Part shown: piece by piece, positions 11,301 through 24,531 of the stretch
Position numbering within the stretch: position 1 is the stretch's first letter
Layout: the number at the start of each line of letters is the position of its first letter
Source of the DNA: Hydractinia symbiolongicarpus
Lineage: Eukaryota; Cnidaria; Hydrozoa; Anthoathecata; Hydractiniidae
DNA: 64,000 nucleotides
Direction: 5' to 3'
Assembly (NCBI RefSeq): GCF_029227915.1
Contig: NC_079877.1
Location: 11,593,351-11,657,350, forward strand
The notes under the pieces: model-generated
What the model was told of the DNA's origin: nothing
Database searches by the model: none
Seen by the model: only the letters and a program-made list of their open reading frames with translations
Translations under genes and position numbers: made by a program

Positions 11301-12481
11301 GAAATGTTAGAAATTACTGCTGCGTAGTACGTTTTTTCATTCAAGAATATTGTTTGCCTCTTAATTTGTGAAATTCTCCCACACTGTCTAAGGGCTGTAC
11401 GTCTCAATGTATTGCATATCTTTCACAAAATAAGAGTTTTTATGTTATTGAAGTATAATTTTGCATGGATTATTGCCTCCCAAAAAGCTTTATCAATGTT
11501 GGAATTAGGTTTATGGACACTAACAATATTTTCATTATTAACAATCTTTAATTTTAAAATACTGTGAAAACATTTTTATTCACTGTTGCGTTTTTTGTCA
11601 TCTTCGCGTTACTAACGGAATAAAACTAGTTCATAATTTGTCATCAAATGTATTTCCATGTTTGCATCATCAAGATTGGGGAAATGCGAAGAAGAACGGG
11701 GAAGCTATTTTCGGCAGAGACATTAAAGTGTAAATTTTCCAACTTGTTGCAACAGATTTCGTCTCAGAAATCTAACGACCCCAAGCAACTGTCCCACATA
11801 AGACTTTTAGTGTCCACTTCACCTCAAATAGCGTGGTGAGGCTTGCAAGAAGTAAAAAAAAATTGTAGTGGATTTGTAAACATGATTATGCTTGAAAAAT
11901 TTTTGTTTTGGTTCAATTTGGTCAACATATTGAACAGAGTCAGTTTTTGAGACTTTAAAGCAGCAAAATTTAAAAAAAAATTAATTTCTCCTCGTGTTAC
12001 CATTAATGTCCTCTCTTTGTTATTCTGTCTAGTTTCTGCTGTCCCTGCGAGCTTGTTTTGTCCATGCACATAATATTCCCCGTTGGAGCGTAGACATATA
12101 TGGGTTTAATGAGATTTTGATAATTCTTATGCGTTCCTTAACATAACTGTTTTAAAAGTTCGCCGTTTGTTATAGAACATTTGTGATGCGAAACAAAGAC
12201 AATAAATTTTAATGGGAAAAGCATGTTCTTGCACTTGTATGAAACTACAGTACACTGGAAAAATTTCAAAAACTTTAAACCTGAAGAAACAAACGCTGTG
12301 GCAGCAATGTTACAGAACTAGGTAATTTTAAACTTTTCTGGAAAATAATATTGCAAACAATGTACAAAGATGTATGAGTTATTACTAATATTACAGAGAT
12401 AAAACAACTGCAGCTAAATAAAGTAAATTCACTTCATTTTTTTTCCTTTCAAAGTACAAAAGCGTCATCCAATAGTACTTT

Positions 12482-12831
12482 TTAGAAAAAAAAGCAAGTG
12501 GATTGGCATTGAGGACTGTTGTGCTTCTTTATGTAGTATTCACAGTCTTTAGCATATGTGCAACTCAATCGACGGTTGGCCCATTTGTCTGGCCTGATAT
12601 AGCACCATGCACTGCCAGTCTAAATCAAACAAAGCTCTTTAATAATTTTCTATTAGATAGTTCCCAGAAATATACATTAAATAATTCACCTACCCACGAT
12701 AATCCACAATAGCTCCAACATTGTTTTTTATAACATCCATATACAACTTTATGTCCGCCTAGGTATGTGGTTCTTGTATAGCCAACATCACACAAGCAGA
12801 ACAAGATCAACACAATTACAACTGATCTCAT
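12482..12831 (-). CDS. Secreted 8-cysteine CWSYCG peptide, copy 1
   Basis: Exon 1 is 12694-12831 (ATG at 12829-12831) and exon 2 is 12482-12619, joined by a 74-nt phase-0 intron with GTAGGT and TTTAG ends. The product is 91 residues: a signal peptide (MRSVVIVLILFCLCDVGYT), then YGCYKKQCWSYCGLSW in exon 1 and WCYIRPDKWANRR, SC, DC, QC, TC in exon 2. The mature chain has eight cysteines, consistent with four disulfides. An acceptor-like TTTTTTAG just upstream of the ATG suggests a 5' UTR intron, also seen in copy 2. I do not recognise a named family. A small secreted disulfide-rich effector (defence, signalling or venom-like) is possible but not shown. Confidence 0.82.
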
Positions 12832-12839
12832 CTTTATGG

Positions 12840-15800
12840 AGGCCTAAAAAACAAATACAGATAATTTTTTCAGAATATTAAAGGTAATCACAGACTTTAA
12901 TGATAAATAAACAACATCTACCTAACAGTTCTTTACTCTTCACAATTTTATTCTCTGTTTTCACAGCCTTTTTACTAAGAAATGACATCTGCTGTTATAT
13001 TTATACTTTTACTGAGCATCTGTTTATAATCTGATTATGATATCTTGGACAATACTAAGACAAGATACCCTTTGTTAGGGAATGCCTTAACAGGTTTAAC
13101 ATTCTGTCAGATGGTGGCCTGCAATCTGTTAATAAACGGACTGTGAAGAAGGTGGAATGTTTTCTTTTGTTGAAATTAACTTGAAATTAAACTCTCAATT
13201 AGTAGGGATAACATGCCCACACTAATTTCAGAGGCCAGTCAAATGTAACCATTTGACAAACATTTGACAAAAAAAATGTCAAAAATAAGACTCAAAATCT
13301 AAAATGTTCTAGAACTTCATAGAATTTGTACTGTACTCTACCTTTAAGAACAATTTGTCAAGGAATAAACATATAAGGGTAAAGGAAATTTTTGATGAGT
13401 GCGGTAAGTATTTTAGAGCAATTTCAAAAGCAATGTGGATAGCTCACCCACATTTTTGTTTTGTGAATTAAGAAACATATATTCAAAGTTTGATGAAAGA
13501 TATTTGTTTTGGAAAAATATTACAGTATATCTAAAGGGCGGGGAATCTTTATTAAAAATTGTGAAATTATGACCCGGGTAAGAAAGTGGTATTGATATTT
13601 GCAACATTCGTGCAACGTTATTGCCTTACAATATTCTTGGAAGTGAGTTTAAATCTGGTAGCATGAAACATAAACAAAAATTGAAAAAATTTTGCATTTA
13701 TTCAATAGTGATTTTATTAACATTGTTTCTCGGACATTCGGCATATCAAATAAACTGGAATAAGTTAATTCTTTTTATCACCGCAATGTTTATATCATAT
13801 CAGCTACTAGTATAGCTTTGAGGCTCTTCTGCCTGCAACAATAAATTATCAAACACTAGCGAATTAAAATCAATCCCTGCTAAAAGAGGAATGTTCTCAC
13901 TTTCACTATAAATAAAACTTTTGTTGTTAAATTTTGGTAAATGCAATTAGATGAGCTTTACATGTAGCATTTACTCTTAATATTTGGCTATGTTCGAATT
14001 TCTTTAGGTATCATATCAATCCTTGCTGGACAGTTTTTGCCTATGATGAGTTTGATATGTTCTATATATACCTACTAAACAGTCAGATTCTCTCTATGGC
14101 AACATTGACACTGAAAAATGCCCATTCACCCTATTTAGCTTGAATTATAAAGTAGTGCTAACTTTAGTGTGTAGTAGTTAAGCTCATGAACTGTCAGCGC
14201 AATTTCATTTGTATCAGCACAATTCGTAAAATATTTCTTCCTCAACTATCTAGTGGTTTCAGCAATCATACTGTTTCTTAAACTTACCCAAAACATTATT
14301 AACCTTAATTACAAGAAACTAAAACCAAGCTGCAAACATACTCTGAATATCTTCCTTCATATTCAAAACATAAACATTATATCTGTTAAAAACTTTTGTA
14401 TCGTTTAAATATTAATACTTTTTTCGTCCTTTTATGTAACGAGACTACGAATATGTTACATAAAGTAACAAACATTGCAGTCGCCATATTTGCGTTTTTG
14501 TAACACAAAACTTGTTTTTAAAATATCGTTAATTTTAACCGCTGCATTTTTTAAATATTTTTGTTTCAATTATCTTCCTCTTTTTGACCACATCCGCTTA
14601 ACTTCAAAAGCAGTTTTACATTTTTACATTTTTACATTTTTACATCGATGTTACAGTCAACGCACAATGTTTTCAATATTGTGGGTTAGGTTACGCATTA
14701 CAAGTAAATGGTCAGCAACGAAATTTGCTGCCTATTTCAAAATCTCTTACCTTGTTTCGCAGTATGACTAAAGAAATTTGATACACGGTATTTCAGCCCT
14801 AAATTTTAAACTAACATAGCGTCCTTAGATACACAGGAAAGAGTTGCAGTGACGCAAAATCACGAAGAAGATGTATCAGAACATCACACTTAATCAGATT
14901 AGCTTTTATTAGGCTCTACTTAAGATTATAACTAACTAATTAATCCGTTAATTATAATTAAGTTATGAAGAAGAAGACACCTTGAGACTGGAATGCAATT
15001 TTTTTTATTATATAAATACAACAACCAACGATAAAAGGATTTTGTTTACTGACGATATCTGTGTATTACCAACTTTTAGGCGGTTTCTTATGTACTCAGT
15101 GCCAACTATAATCGCATAAACCTGTAATCATTCTATAGCTATACTTTAATTATTCAGTTCTTTGTCGGAGAACTTCTAATCCTATTCAGGAGGGTAAAAC
15201 AACAAACTACTGTGGAAATCAGGGGATACATTTTAAGTTAGAAAAATATTCATAAATTTCTAAATCTTCACATCTGCTAAAACTGCTACCATTATACCGA
15301 ATAAATTTCAAAATATTTTTATTTCCAAGGTAGAAATTTAATATCGTAACCTTCGTCAACACTTTTTCGAACTTTAAAGAAATGTCGCAGCCGTCGCCAC
15401 TTTTTTGTGATGTGATTGGCTATTTTAGGTCATTAGTGCCGTAAGGCTCGATTTTAAGGCGTTAATCACCTAAAATTGCCATGGATAGATCCTGTCATTT
15501 GTTCCAAGACGGGCTAAGGTGGCGTTCCTAGAGGGTTGAAAGAACCCAGTAGGATACAAATATAACTGAAATTGACACACGTGATCTTTCGGACGTAGAA
15601 AGAGGTTCTATCGACTGTCGGTCTCAAACATATCCTTTTACGTGTTGCAAACTTGAACTTACAAAAAAAGTGAAGCCATTCGGGGGTGTACAAACAACGT
15701 CGGGTACCCAATTTTGGATGGCATGGGTTATCCGACGTAAAATTTGAGGAGCAGGTATAAACGTTTCATCACAAGCGACTTCTTTTTTCAGTTCAAACTA

Positions 15801-18800
15801 TACACGTATTATGTTGAGAGGGGAAATGAACTTTCATTACATTTTTTGTTTTACTTTTTTTACTAAAGTGAAAACGTCAATGAACACAATGGTGTATACA
15901 AAAAAATTCATCTCTTTGTTTGACGGTGACGATAAACAAAACTAATAAATATATTACAGGCAAATAAATCTTTACAACTAACGTATGAATAATTTGAGAG
16001 TGCTGCACGTTTACTAGGATTAAAATCTAAATAAGAAGATTATCAACAGGTTCCTCAAAAGATTTCTTGACATACGTCTGTCGAAGTTCTTATTCTCGAG
16101 TAACTGAAATTTGTTTTTCGATTGGATTTCCCTATTCTCCAGTATCGTATGTAAAAAAGGATGTTATGTAGGTAATAAGATGACCTAAGAAACAAGGGCT
16201 TCATTAGACACAAAGGCCTTGTTTCTTACACCACTTTCTGCTTGGTTAGTTAAATTGATTCTAGATAGAAATAAATCAACCCACTCTTAAAGCGGTTGCG
16301 GTCAATGTTTGCTTACACTGTACCCTTCTTTGCCATCAACAAGAAGATAACTCAGAGCAACAGGCGCTTCACATTTTGAGATGCATCAAAGAATCGAGCT
16401 TAACAGGAAAATGCTACGCTCTCCAAGATTACAATGGTTAGAAGCAGGAAAAAAGTCCGAATTTAAGTAACACGTTGGAATATAACAGTGATTCGAATGT
16501 ATCAAAAACATGGCAACAGAATTCTGACACAGGATATATAATTTTTCATGTAATAGTCTATTTCTTGAAGTGACCTATCATCCGATGTATATGAAGGTTC
16601 ATACCTTTCATCACCACTCTCTGCGTAGCACCAGCAATTCTTCTTTGTTTTTACCTTAAATGCTAGTGACTTGATGTTTCTTTCTAAGAATTTCTCCTAA
16701 AAACGATGCCTTTTGTATTCCAAAAAGGTACTTTAAAATGTCATAAGCAGCTTTAGGATGATGTATGTCGCCATTTAATATAGATTTTAAAGCAACACAC
16801 GTGCTATGAACTTTGAATATGGGACTGTAGATTTTGCATTTGCACGATGATTTACTTTTGAAACATGCTCTCGTGCAAATGAACATTAGTTTATGGACAT
16901 CATATTATAATTAAGGATTATCAATATCAGCATTGATCTTCTTAACTATCATCGGATCTGTTCTTGAAAAGTCAATTCATAAAAGTGATAGTTTTCGTAC
17001 AACTTTTTTTAAACATCTTCGGTCAAGCTATATTATATCTTACCGGTGTCACTTTGACTTTAAGACCATAAATAATAAGAATAATATATTTTCTGGATGT
17101 TTTAAAACATCAAAGGCATTATGCTTATTTACGTGATAATAAATTTGAGCAGGATGTCTCCATGTTTAGAAAGAATGGTACTACTTTAATATTACTGGGA
17201 CTATAAACCGCAGTTTTTTTAATAAGTTTGTGGTATTTTATGCCATTTTTCGAAAGGCTGCGAGATATCTGCTTTGACAATATGTAGGGCGGGTGATGAA
17301 CGTTAAAAATGCGCTAGTCGAAGTTTCTGTAATGTCTATATTGTAGAACAATAAACGTCACGGTCTGCGAAAATCCAGGAAATAGAGAAAATAAACCATG
17401 ATGACGTCAGTAGGTATTATCACCGTTTTTTTATGTTCTATGTCCGTTGTGAACATTGACAATTGAGACAAGTTCAAAATGCGTGGATGTAATATGGAAA
17501 CGCCATAACTTATTGCTTGTGAGTATAATGTTCAAAATTAAGCTTCAATTCCAATATTGATAAAAAATATCTGTTAATTTTTTTACATCAGGGTAGCCAA
17601 TACTTTTATTTCATTAATAATCTTACATTTAAGCAAATTTTGATACTTATTTGAATCTAGCATAAATACTGACATGTGAAAACTGAAGAATATTTTAAGT
17701 GGTATCAATTTGGAAATCTGGTATTTTAAAAGAGGAGTGAAATGTATTGACCGGATAGATTGATAGATTCTAGTATTGGTTAAGTATAAAATTATTAGTG
17801 AAATAAAATATAATTATAATATCAAGCAAACGTACAGTTAGTAACATATATATGGCTAAAGAAGGAATTGTGTTAATAGTGTTGTTATTTTTGTTAAATG
17901 AAAAAGGAAGAATCATGAACAATGTCATTATAAGCTCTTATTCGTCAGGTAATGTTGATCTCGTTTTCATTTAAGTACATAAAATTTTATGATTATTAAA
18001 ACACATCTTTCATCACTCGCGAAATTAGATGCTAAAACATAACGCATTTGTTTACCGCAAAAATTCTTTTCCCCATATAATCTGAAGAAAGACGATTCAC
18101 CCAATATCGTCTGTGATATACGGATCTATGTTTGTCGGCTAAGTGCCCTTTTGTAATATTTATTTACATTAAGTCGGATAACGGCAGATTATGATCTGTC
18201 GAGAGAACGAATATGAAGAATGTAAATATGGCTACTGTCACATTATAGCTAAGATCTAGAACCCAATTATAACTTTGGTACAATTGCGTTTAAAAATGTT
18301 TAGGGAAGAATGCCTCATTTTAAAGATAATACCAACAATTTTACAAGTAATGATTTACGTCCTTATTAGACTCACGCGCTTTGAACTTTTCAAAGTGCAC
18401 TAGCCAATGTTTGCACAGAACTTTGATCTTAGCATATTTGGTTTGAGCCGATACCTTAAACTTTGATAATTCCTGCTGACATTAACATGGCCTATTTTCT
18501 CGATTTTGCAGACCTTCGCAGTGCATCGCGTTAAGTTTTTCACACGGATAGTCCACAGACATTGCGGCTAGCGTATTTTCACCGCTTTTCATCGGTCCTA
18601 CACATCTGCCAAGGTAGAACTCTTGCAGTCCTTTAGCTGTAAAGCATTTGACACACGATGCTATTTTGTTATTTCAATAGATGACCAAAAAACTAAAATT
18701 TATGCACATTATTGTAGCCTCCAAGAAGGAAAGACGGAAATGTCTATTATTCTACTAAAACATACATTCTTAAAAAAGTTGATGATTGAAGTATTACGGT

Positions 18801-20680
18801 ATTTGGTGAAGAATATTTTTATCCTAAACCATTGCCACCGTATTATAGCTAATGGCTGCGTATTCTAGAAATAAGAGATGTTCAATATATAATATGGTAT
18901 GAAAGAGACAGGGGAGGTAAGGAATTCGTTTTGTTAAAGCAAGTTAATTACAAACTAAAATACATCTCTCCTTTTTTCTTCAAATCACAGATCGCTATTG
19001 TATAAAACTTACTTCAAGAGCAGCTAATAAAACAGACAATACTGATAAACTTTATAATAATTATTTTTTTTGTTATCCTTGGTAAATGACTGCTGTTGTT
19101 AATTTCATTCGTAATACCTTTGATTTTTCTCGCCAAACAAGACGAACTCGCTCCAATTGCATTTACTCTATTATTTCCGCATCTCTACTTTTTCTGCCTC
19201 TCTAGTAAACACACTTTTTTGCACAAATTGAAAAAATAATCTGACCCCACCAATACGACCAATAATAAGACATAAGAGATTGCTGTAATTGTACAACACT
19301 TTGGTATCCTTTGCACAGATTCAACGAGACATTCATATTCAACAAGTAAGCCAATTCTAGAACATGCTGAATTATTATATAACAATACTTTTGTCCTATA
19401 TACATCTACTTACAATTTTGAATGCATGAAAGTTAAAATTTCAAATAATAGTTGCATTTCTCATGGCGTGAAAAAAAATTGTCCTAAATTTCTTTGTGTT
19501 TTATGTGTTTTACGCATCATAATTCTGGCACTATTTTAAAAGTTGCTAAATTGTGGTAATGAGAAAATACCAATCAATTACCAAAAAATATTTTAACATA
19601 AGTTTTAAGAAAACAATAACTAAATCAAAACGATGCATACACTATACCGGACTATCCAGCCACTTGATTCATTCACAGTAACCGGTCAAAAACTTCATCG
19701 TGGACGACCCGGTGTAAGTAAGTCTTTTGTCTGCATTATGTAACCCAACATTCTTTTCGCATTATGCTTGAAAATAACGTACATGCAGTCTATTCGCAGA
19801 ATCTCTATTTTGGAACTATTTTCTATATATAATTAAAATAAACACTAATTTATTTATAATTTTTTTTGAAGAAAAACTATTATCATTATTCAAACGTAAA
19901 ATCTATTCCTTTGCAAGCTTTTAGTCTTTCTTCCTTAAAAATAAAAAAAATATCTCCTTGCTGACACTTTCTCAGGAGAATATATATTATGCGTTCAAAA
20001 TCATGCATATTCTCCCGGGTATCATAAATAAGGGTTAGAGTTTTTGTTTTTATGCGTAATAGCCAGTTAAATATGTATAATTCCTGATTTCAACACAATC
20101 CCTATAACATGGAAAGGAATAAACATGGGAAAGTGATGATACCATTTTTGGCCATTGACAATACCCATGCTATTTTGTTTCTGCAAGCTAACTACACAAA
20201 TGAGCTGTGTTTTTTACGATTTTTCTAACATTTTGTGCTGTTAAAGAATACATAATGTAAACTAATAAATATTGCATAAAAATTAAATAATACATAGGGT
20301 AATATTTACAACTTGTCTACTAGCACGTAGAAACTAAGATGTTGAAGGTGCGAGCAATATCATTGGAATTGCTGTTGATTTTTCAACATCTTACGGTTAG
20401 TGGTTACCTATATAATACTGTAAAGTTTCACTACAAGTTCGCTAATATGCTTTAGATTTCATAGAAAGAGAAGAAGATGGTTAAGTTATAATTGATAAGC
20501 AATAAAATAAAAGTATTCAAAATTAAACACGACTTCCATAAATGTCTTAACATAATAAATCAACCGCTGCGTGCATATTTTACAATGCAATTTTTTGGAG
20601 ATACCCAATTGTTTTTTAAAAAAAAAGCATCCAACTCAACTCGCTCAAATGTCAGGCTATTTTAAACTTTTTTTTTTGAA
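12840..20680. other. Intergenic stretch with one long repeat copy
   Basis: No supported gene. Apart from the repeat at 14352-15211 it is AT-rich sequence with small frames. A 76-codon minus-strand frame at 16656-16886 has a varied composition, but no start, signal, domain or splice context could be established. Confidence 0.45.
14352..15211 (+). repeat. Dispersed repeat A, copy 1
   Basis: About 860 bp from CATATTCAAAACATAAACAT to GGGTAAAACAACAAACTACT match 29588-30440 at high identity, with a few indels. One indel is a triplicated TTTTTACA motif near 14620-14645 that is single in the other copy. No protein-coding capacity is recognised. Here it stands alone; at 29.6 kb it lies between two copies of another repeat. 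Confidence 0.85.
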
Positions 20681-20693
20681 AATTACATCAAAA

Positions 20694-21394
20694 TCATGTC
20701 ACCCAAATTTCGTACAAGTCGTTTGCCATATAATCTCCTGGCTTGTCAAGACATCCAAAAATTCCATCACCAGCGCTGAATGTTAAATTTCCGCCTGGTC
20801 CAAAATTTATAATTTCTCTGTAGTTTCGGGATTCATATGGCACCGTGGTAGATGACAATGTCTTATTAACGACACTTTGACACGAAACTGGGATACTGTC
20901 TTTGTATTTAATTGAATGGCAGGATGATGGTAATTCATTTGTTTCACCGATCAAATATTTCAGCATTTCGATTGACGGACTCTTATGGTTCCCCTCAATA
21001 TCTTTCACATTGCTATTGTTTCTTTGGCAAACCCAACGAAACTTTTTGAAGCCAATTAGTTTGTAGAGCATGTTTAACACCGTCGTTGTAACTCTGAAGT
21101 TGGTTGCACGCAGATTTTCCAACTTAGTGACAGTATGATGGTTTGCAGAACCATTTTGTGGCGATGCAATGTTGAGGATTCTCATCCATCCACCTGACAA
21201 AAAGACAAATTTCATATATGTGGCAGTGGAAGGTTGAAACTTTTATAAATTAAATTATAACATACCCTGACAGGCAACTTTAAGCTTTCTCATATCCCTC
21301 CAAGGGTATATGTCGTAATAGCTGATGTTTTCATCGGAAATTTTAAAATTTTCTTTCAAAGTCTCACAGGAAGCCCTTTTACCTTGCGAAATTT
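20694..21394 (-). CDS. Exons 4-5: C-terminal GGW...PGD...W-x-V domain
   Basis: Exon 4 encodes ISQGKRASCETLKENF and WRDMRKLKVACQG; the phase-1 junction makes GGW with exon 5. The domain continues with FKKFRWVCQR, MLKYLIGE, SCHSIKYKDS, FGCLDKPGD and EIWVT before the TGA at 20694-20696. The order of GGW, an RWVC-like strand, a CxS-like turn and a PGD...W terminus matches a domain I associate only with cnidarian secreted proteins, often after PAN or EGF. It is not a canonical fibrinogen domain. Six cysteines are visible across the two exons. Confidence 0.65.
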
Positions 21395-22953
21395 CTAAAA
21401 ATATAGATCAAATTAAAGAAGAAACAGCTTAAAAATGTATCCGAAACAAGATTTTCTTTTTTGGTTATCTTGTGAGCATCTAAACTTGTTTAGAATGACC
21501 TATCAGCAAAAAAGAATAATTCTTCTCTTGATCAAAAGTATTGAAAAATAAAGCATAGTAAGGCAATCATAGTAAAGTTTACCAGTTGGTATTGGCGTCT
21601 TGGCCACATCTGCATCTATATGAATGAATAAAAGTTTATTAGAAGTCAAGTAAAATCTGGACTTAACACCATTTATTTATGTTCTAAATATTGTAGAATT
21701 GCCTTACTTATTGAAAATGTGTTCAGTGTAAAATCATACGTTTGTAATTGTTACATCTAACCCTTTTTGGACTCATTCTTGAAGGTCATACCATTCAGCA
21801 GATAATTTATATGTGTAGTGGTAGCTAGGTATATCTGTTGCTAGGAAATGCTATTAATTATTAATTTCTTTTTTGTTCTAACTAATAAAAAATTATGTTG
21901 CGTACATATCGCTTTTAAGATGTGTAGGTGATATGCTTTTGTTGCTACGGAAGAAATACATGTTTTTAATTTCTAGAGAGAATCGATTTTTTATGATATT
22001 TCTTTCAATGTTTATGTTTATATCCTTGGTAACTGAAAGGGTATAGCTAAGACATGTATAGAGATATAAAAGTCTATAAAGTATTTAGAGGTCTATTTAA
22101 AATGAAGAAATTATAAATTAGTGATGTGTTTTGCTGTCAGTGAAGTAGACAGAATATTATCAATAAAATCCTGAGAATTTGTCAATAATATGGATAAGGT
22201 GTTTAAATTATTGTAATCATTACGTTTAAACTTACCAGTGAGGTTGCAGTGAGCGCCATAGTAAGGTGGAAAGCACCAATCACAATAGTAGGTGTTTTTA
22301 TCAAAGTTTGGAAAGCACACACTTCCATGCTCACAAATAAACGGATTCAATGTACACATATTCTAAATATAAAAGGAACTGTCATTTTAAGACTAAAACA
22401 CACACATGCTGCCAAGAAAACGTACTCTATAGGGGTGGGGAAAACAATCGAAGAACGTTTTAGTTGCCATTAGTTAATAACCGTGTTCGAACTAATAGTA
22501 CGTATGCTATTTTTGTTTATGTACGTATGCTAACTTTTATTTAAGAAATTTTTTTTACTTATTAAAATGTTGTTTAAATATCACATGATAACTGTTTTAA
22601 AGCTGCTTCTCACTTACCTGCATTTCATAATTGTCGTAGAAATAATTTTTATGTATATAATAATGGTTGGTAGCCAGAGTTCCATCTAAAAGGCCACAAT
22701 TTACATTTCCGGTCTTCTGTGCGGAGAAACTTTTACATCTCCAATTTTTCATACATTTAGCTGCGCATGCCAAAACACTCTCCACTGTGTATATCCTAAT
22801 ATGGAAATACGAGTGGAAATTTGGAATTTTCTTAAAGTTGGCCGTTCTTGTGATTATTGCACCACTGTTTGGAAGTTGCGTTACACTAACATCCACGTGA
22901 GCGTTAATTACGCACTTCACAAAAAGTAAATATCCAATTAATATCGAGAACAT
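20694..22953 (-). CDS. Secreted PAN-EGF protein with cnidarian-type C-terminal domain
   Basis: Five exons, 5' to 3': 22618-22953, 22236-22362, 21583-21615, 21266-21394, 20694-21193. They sum to 1125 nt, 374 residues, fully open. The start chosen is ATG 22951-22953, just before the hydrophobic run FSILIGYLLFVKCV; an in-frame ATG 32 codons upstream gives a weaker signal. Exon 1 carries a PAN/Apple-like domain (CAAKCMKNWRCKSFS, CGLLDGT, YYIHKN). Exon 2 is one EGF-like domain (CTLNPFICEHGSVC, YYCDWCFPPYYGAHC). Exon 3 is a short linker. Exons 4-5 hold a C-terminal domain opening GGWMRILNI and ending KPGDYMANDLYEIWV. I recall this layout from uncharacterised cnidarian proteins. PAN and EGF domains bind proteins or glycans, so an adhesive or recognition role is inferred. 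Confidence 0.82.
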
Positions 22954-23803
22954 TTTAGTGAAACGTCCACTGTCCGTGAATTTCTGAGCGAAATGAGAAA
23001 AAAGTAAAATACTCATGAACTTAATAAAGGCTGTGTTGATAAATTTCAATATACAACTGAAATGAAATTAGCCACAATAACCGCTGTATGTATTAGCAAA
23101 CTTGTCAAACCTGTTTGCATTAATAAAATTCAAAATTGTAAATTCATCATTCAATGTGTTCTTTCACATAATCAATAATATATCGTAAGGTTTTTAATGA
23201 ATTGTACAAATTGTATTGATGATTTGCTTCGAAGGTTGTTTAGGGTTATGACTTCCTACCTGTGAAAGTATTGGTCAAGTGACCTTTTCGTTATTTTTCT
23301 TACATAAATTGTATTAAATTTAAATATTCAGAAAAACTCTCACAGCTGTGCAAGTTAAACCTTATGAAAGCTGATTGTGTCACACGCGAATTTAATTGAC
23401 TACCTTAACGGAATAAATTTTAGCGGAATTTTTGTGCTTTTCTCCAAATGTCTTAATTACCACTTCTTGCAAATTTTTATCAATTCCGTCATTTGCGAAA
23501 TTTTCTTTTTAAAAGCTTGCTTAGCAAAGTTTGTGGATAACAAGTCGTTGTTTTCATAAATTTACCAATGTTAACGACGGTCACATTTTTTATATACCTT
23601 ATTTTTTTCTTTTGCTGACATTGCATCAGCTGTAGAAGTTAGAAATCTATCACCAAGTGACTTCCTGCCCATGCCCGAAAACTCATTGACATTGACAAAC
23701 AATACTCCTAGAAAGAAAAGCGTGCTGTTAAAGCAGAACGTAAATCACGCGAGCACAGGCCGTTTGTAAAACTAAATTATCACGACCTTTATTTGAGCAG
23801 TTA

Positions 23804-24031
23804 TATCCGGATTCAAAGAAAGTATCCGGATTTAAAGAAAATATATGGATTCAAAGAAAGTGTCCGGATTTAAGGAAAGTATCCGGATTCAAAGAAAGTT
23901 TCCGGATTCTAAGAAAGTAACCGGATTGAAAGAAAGTATCTGGATTCAAGGAAAGTGTCCGGATTAAAAGAAAGTATCCGGATTAAAAGAAAAAATCCGG
24001 ATTCAACGAAAGTATCCGGATTCAAACAAAA
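23804..24031. repeat. Minisatellite, 12 units of 19 bp
   Basis: Twelve consecutive 19-bp units with consensus TATCCGGATTCAAAGAAAG fill exactly 228 bp. Variation is mostly point changes at unit positions 2-3 and 10-14, with no length drift. The self-complementary ATCCGGAT core gives each unit a small palindrome. It lies about 0.75 kb upstream of the first known exon of the PAN-EGF gene. Confidence 0.95.
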
Positions 24032-24168
24032 CGTAATAGTTTTAAAGCGAAAAACTCGTATATAAAAACGCATAAGTTTTTATGGTGTTTACACTTGCAG
24101 AGTTTTAGCAGGTTGATATTTATTCGACATGTTATACTATGCTGAACAACAATTAATAAAAACTATCC

Positions 24169-24531
24169 TTAAACATGCGGAAATTTTCCATCCAATCTGA
24201 ACAGGTACTTTATTGTAAACAAACTGTATCCACCAGTTACTAGCTCTCCCCTCTTTACCCAGCAAGATGGGATTCCGTGTTTTCTTTGCATTGCTATTAT
24301 TTGGTAATATTTTTCAAGTTGTTCTTTTCGTTGATTCACCAATAGTGTGACCATTAGAAATTGCAGCTGAATAAAGAAGCAAGCAATAACTATCACGGTG
24401 TAAATACATCTAAAATTGTCACTCATGCTTGCTTGTAAAATCTTTTTGATCATCTCTCGTGGAAAGTTTTTTGCTTGCCAAATCACCTTTGTATTATATG
24501 CTGAAGTTAATCGGATTTGACTTATTGCCAA
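24169..24531 (-). CDS. Possible single-exon membrane protein ORF, 120 aa
   Basis: An uninterrupted minus-strand frame of 120 codons starting MAISQIRL has a hydrophobic span (IYTVIVIACFFIQLQFL) around residues 43-60, flanked by basic residues, as in a one-pass membrane protein. No family is recognised and no splice partner or polyadenylation signal was tied to it. Such a length can arise by chance in 64 kb, so this is a weak call. Confidence 0.25.
   Translation of the reverse strand: MAISQIRLTSAYNTKVIWQAKNFPREMIKKILQASMSDNFRCIYTVIVIACFFIQLQFLMVTLLVNQRKEQLEKYYQIIAMQRKHGIPSCWVKRGELVTGGYSLFTIKYLFRLDGKFPHV

Larger units (their letters stand above)
4860..12410. other. Long intergenic stretch, no supported gene
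   Basis: Open frames here are short, low-complexity or lack splice logic, including a 118-codon frame at 7453-7809 (minus) and an 85-codon frame at 8044-8301 (minus), neither recognisable. The stretch holds a dispersed repeat at 5880-6180, an AGCTAGC-rich tract at 7385-8395 and a CATA microsatellite near 9450-9472. I see no RNA gene. Confidence 0.5.

Noticed and set aside
16656-16886. 76-codon minus-strand frame with several cysteines and lysines
   Set aside because: Composition looks protein-like, but no acceptor, partner exon or motif was found.
22954-23049. Upstream in-frame ATG of the PAN-EGF gene
   Set aside because: It would put 32 extra residues before the best signal sequence; ATG 22953 gives a standard signal peptide.
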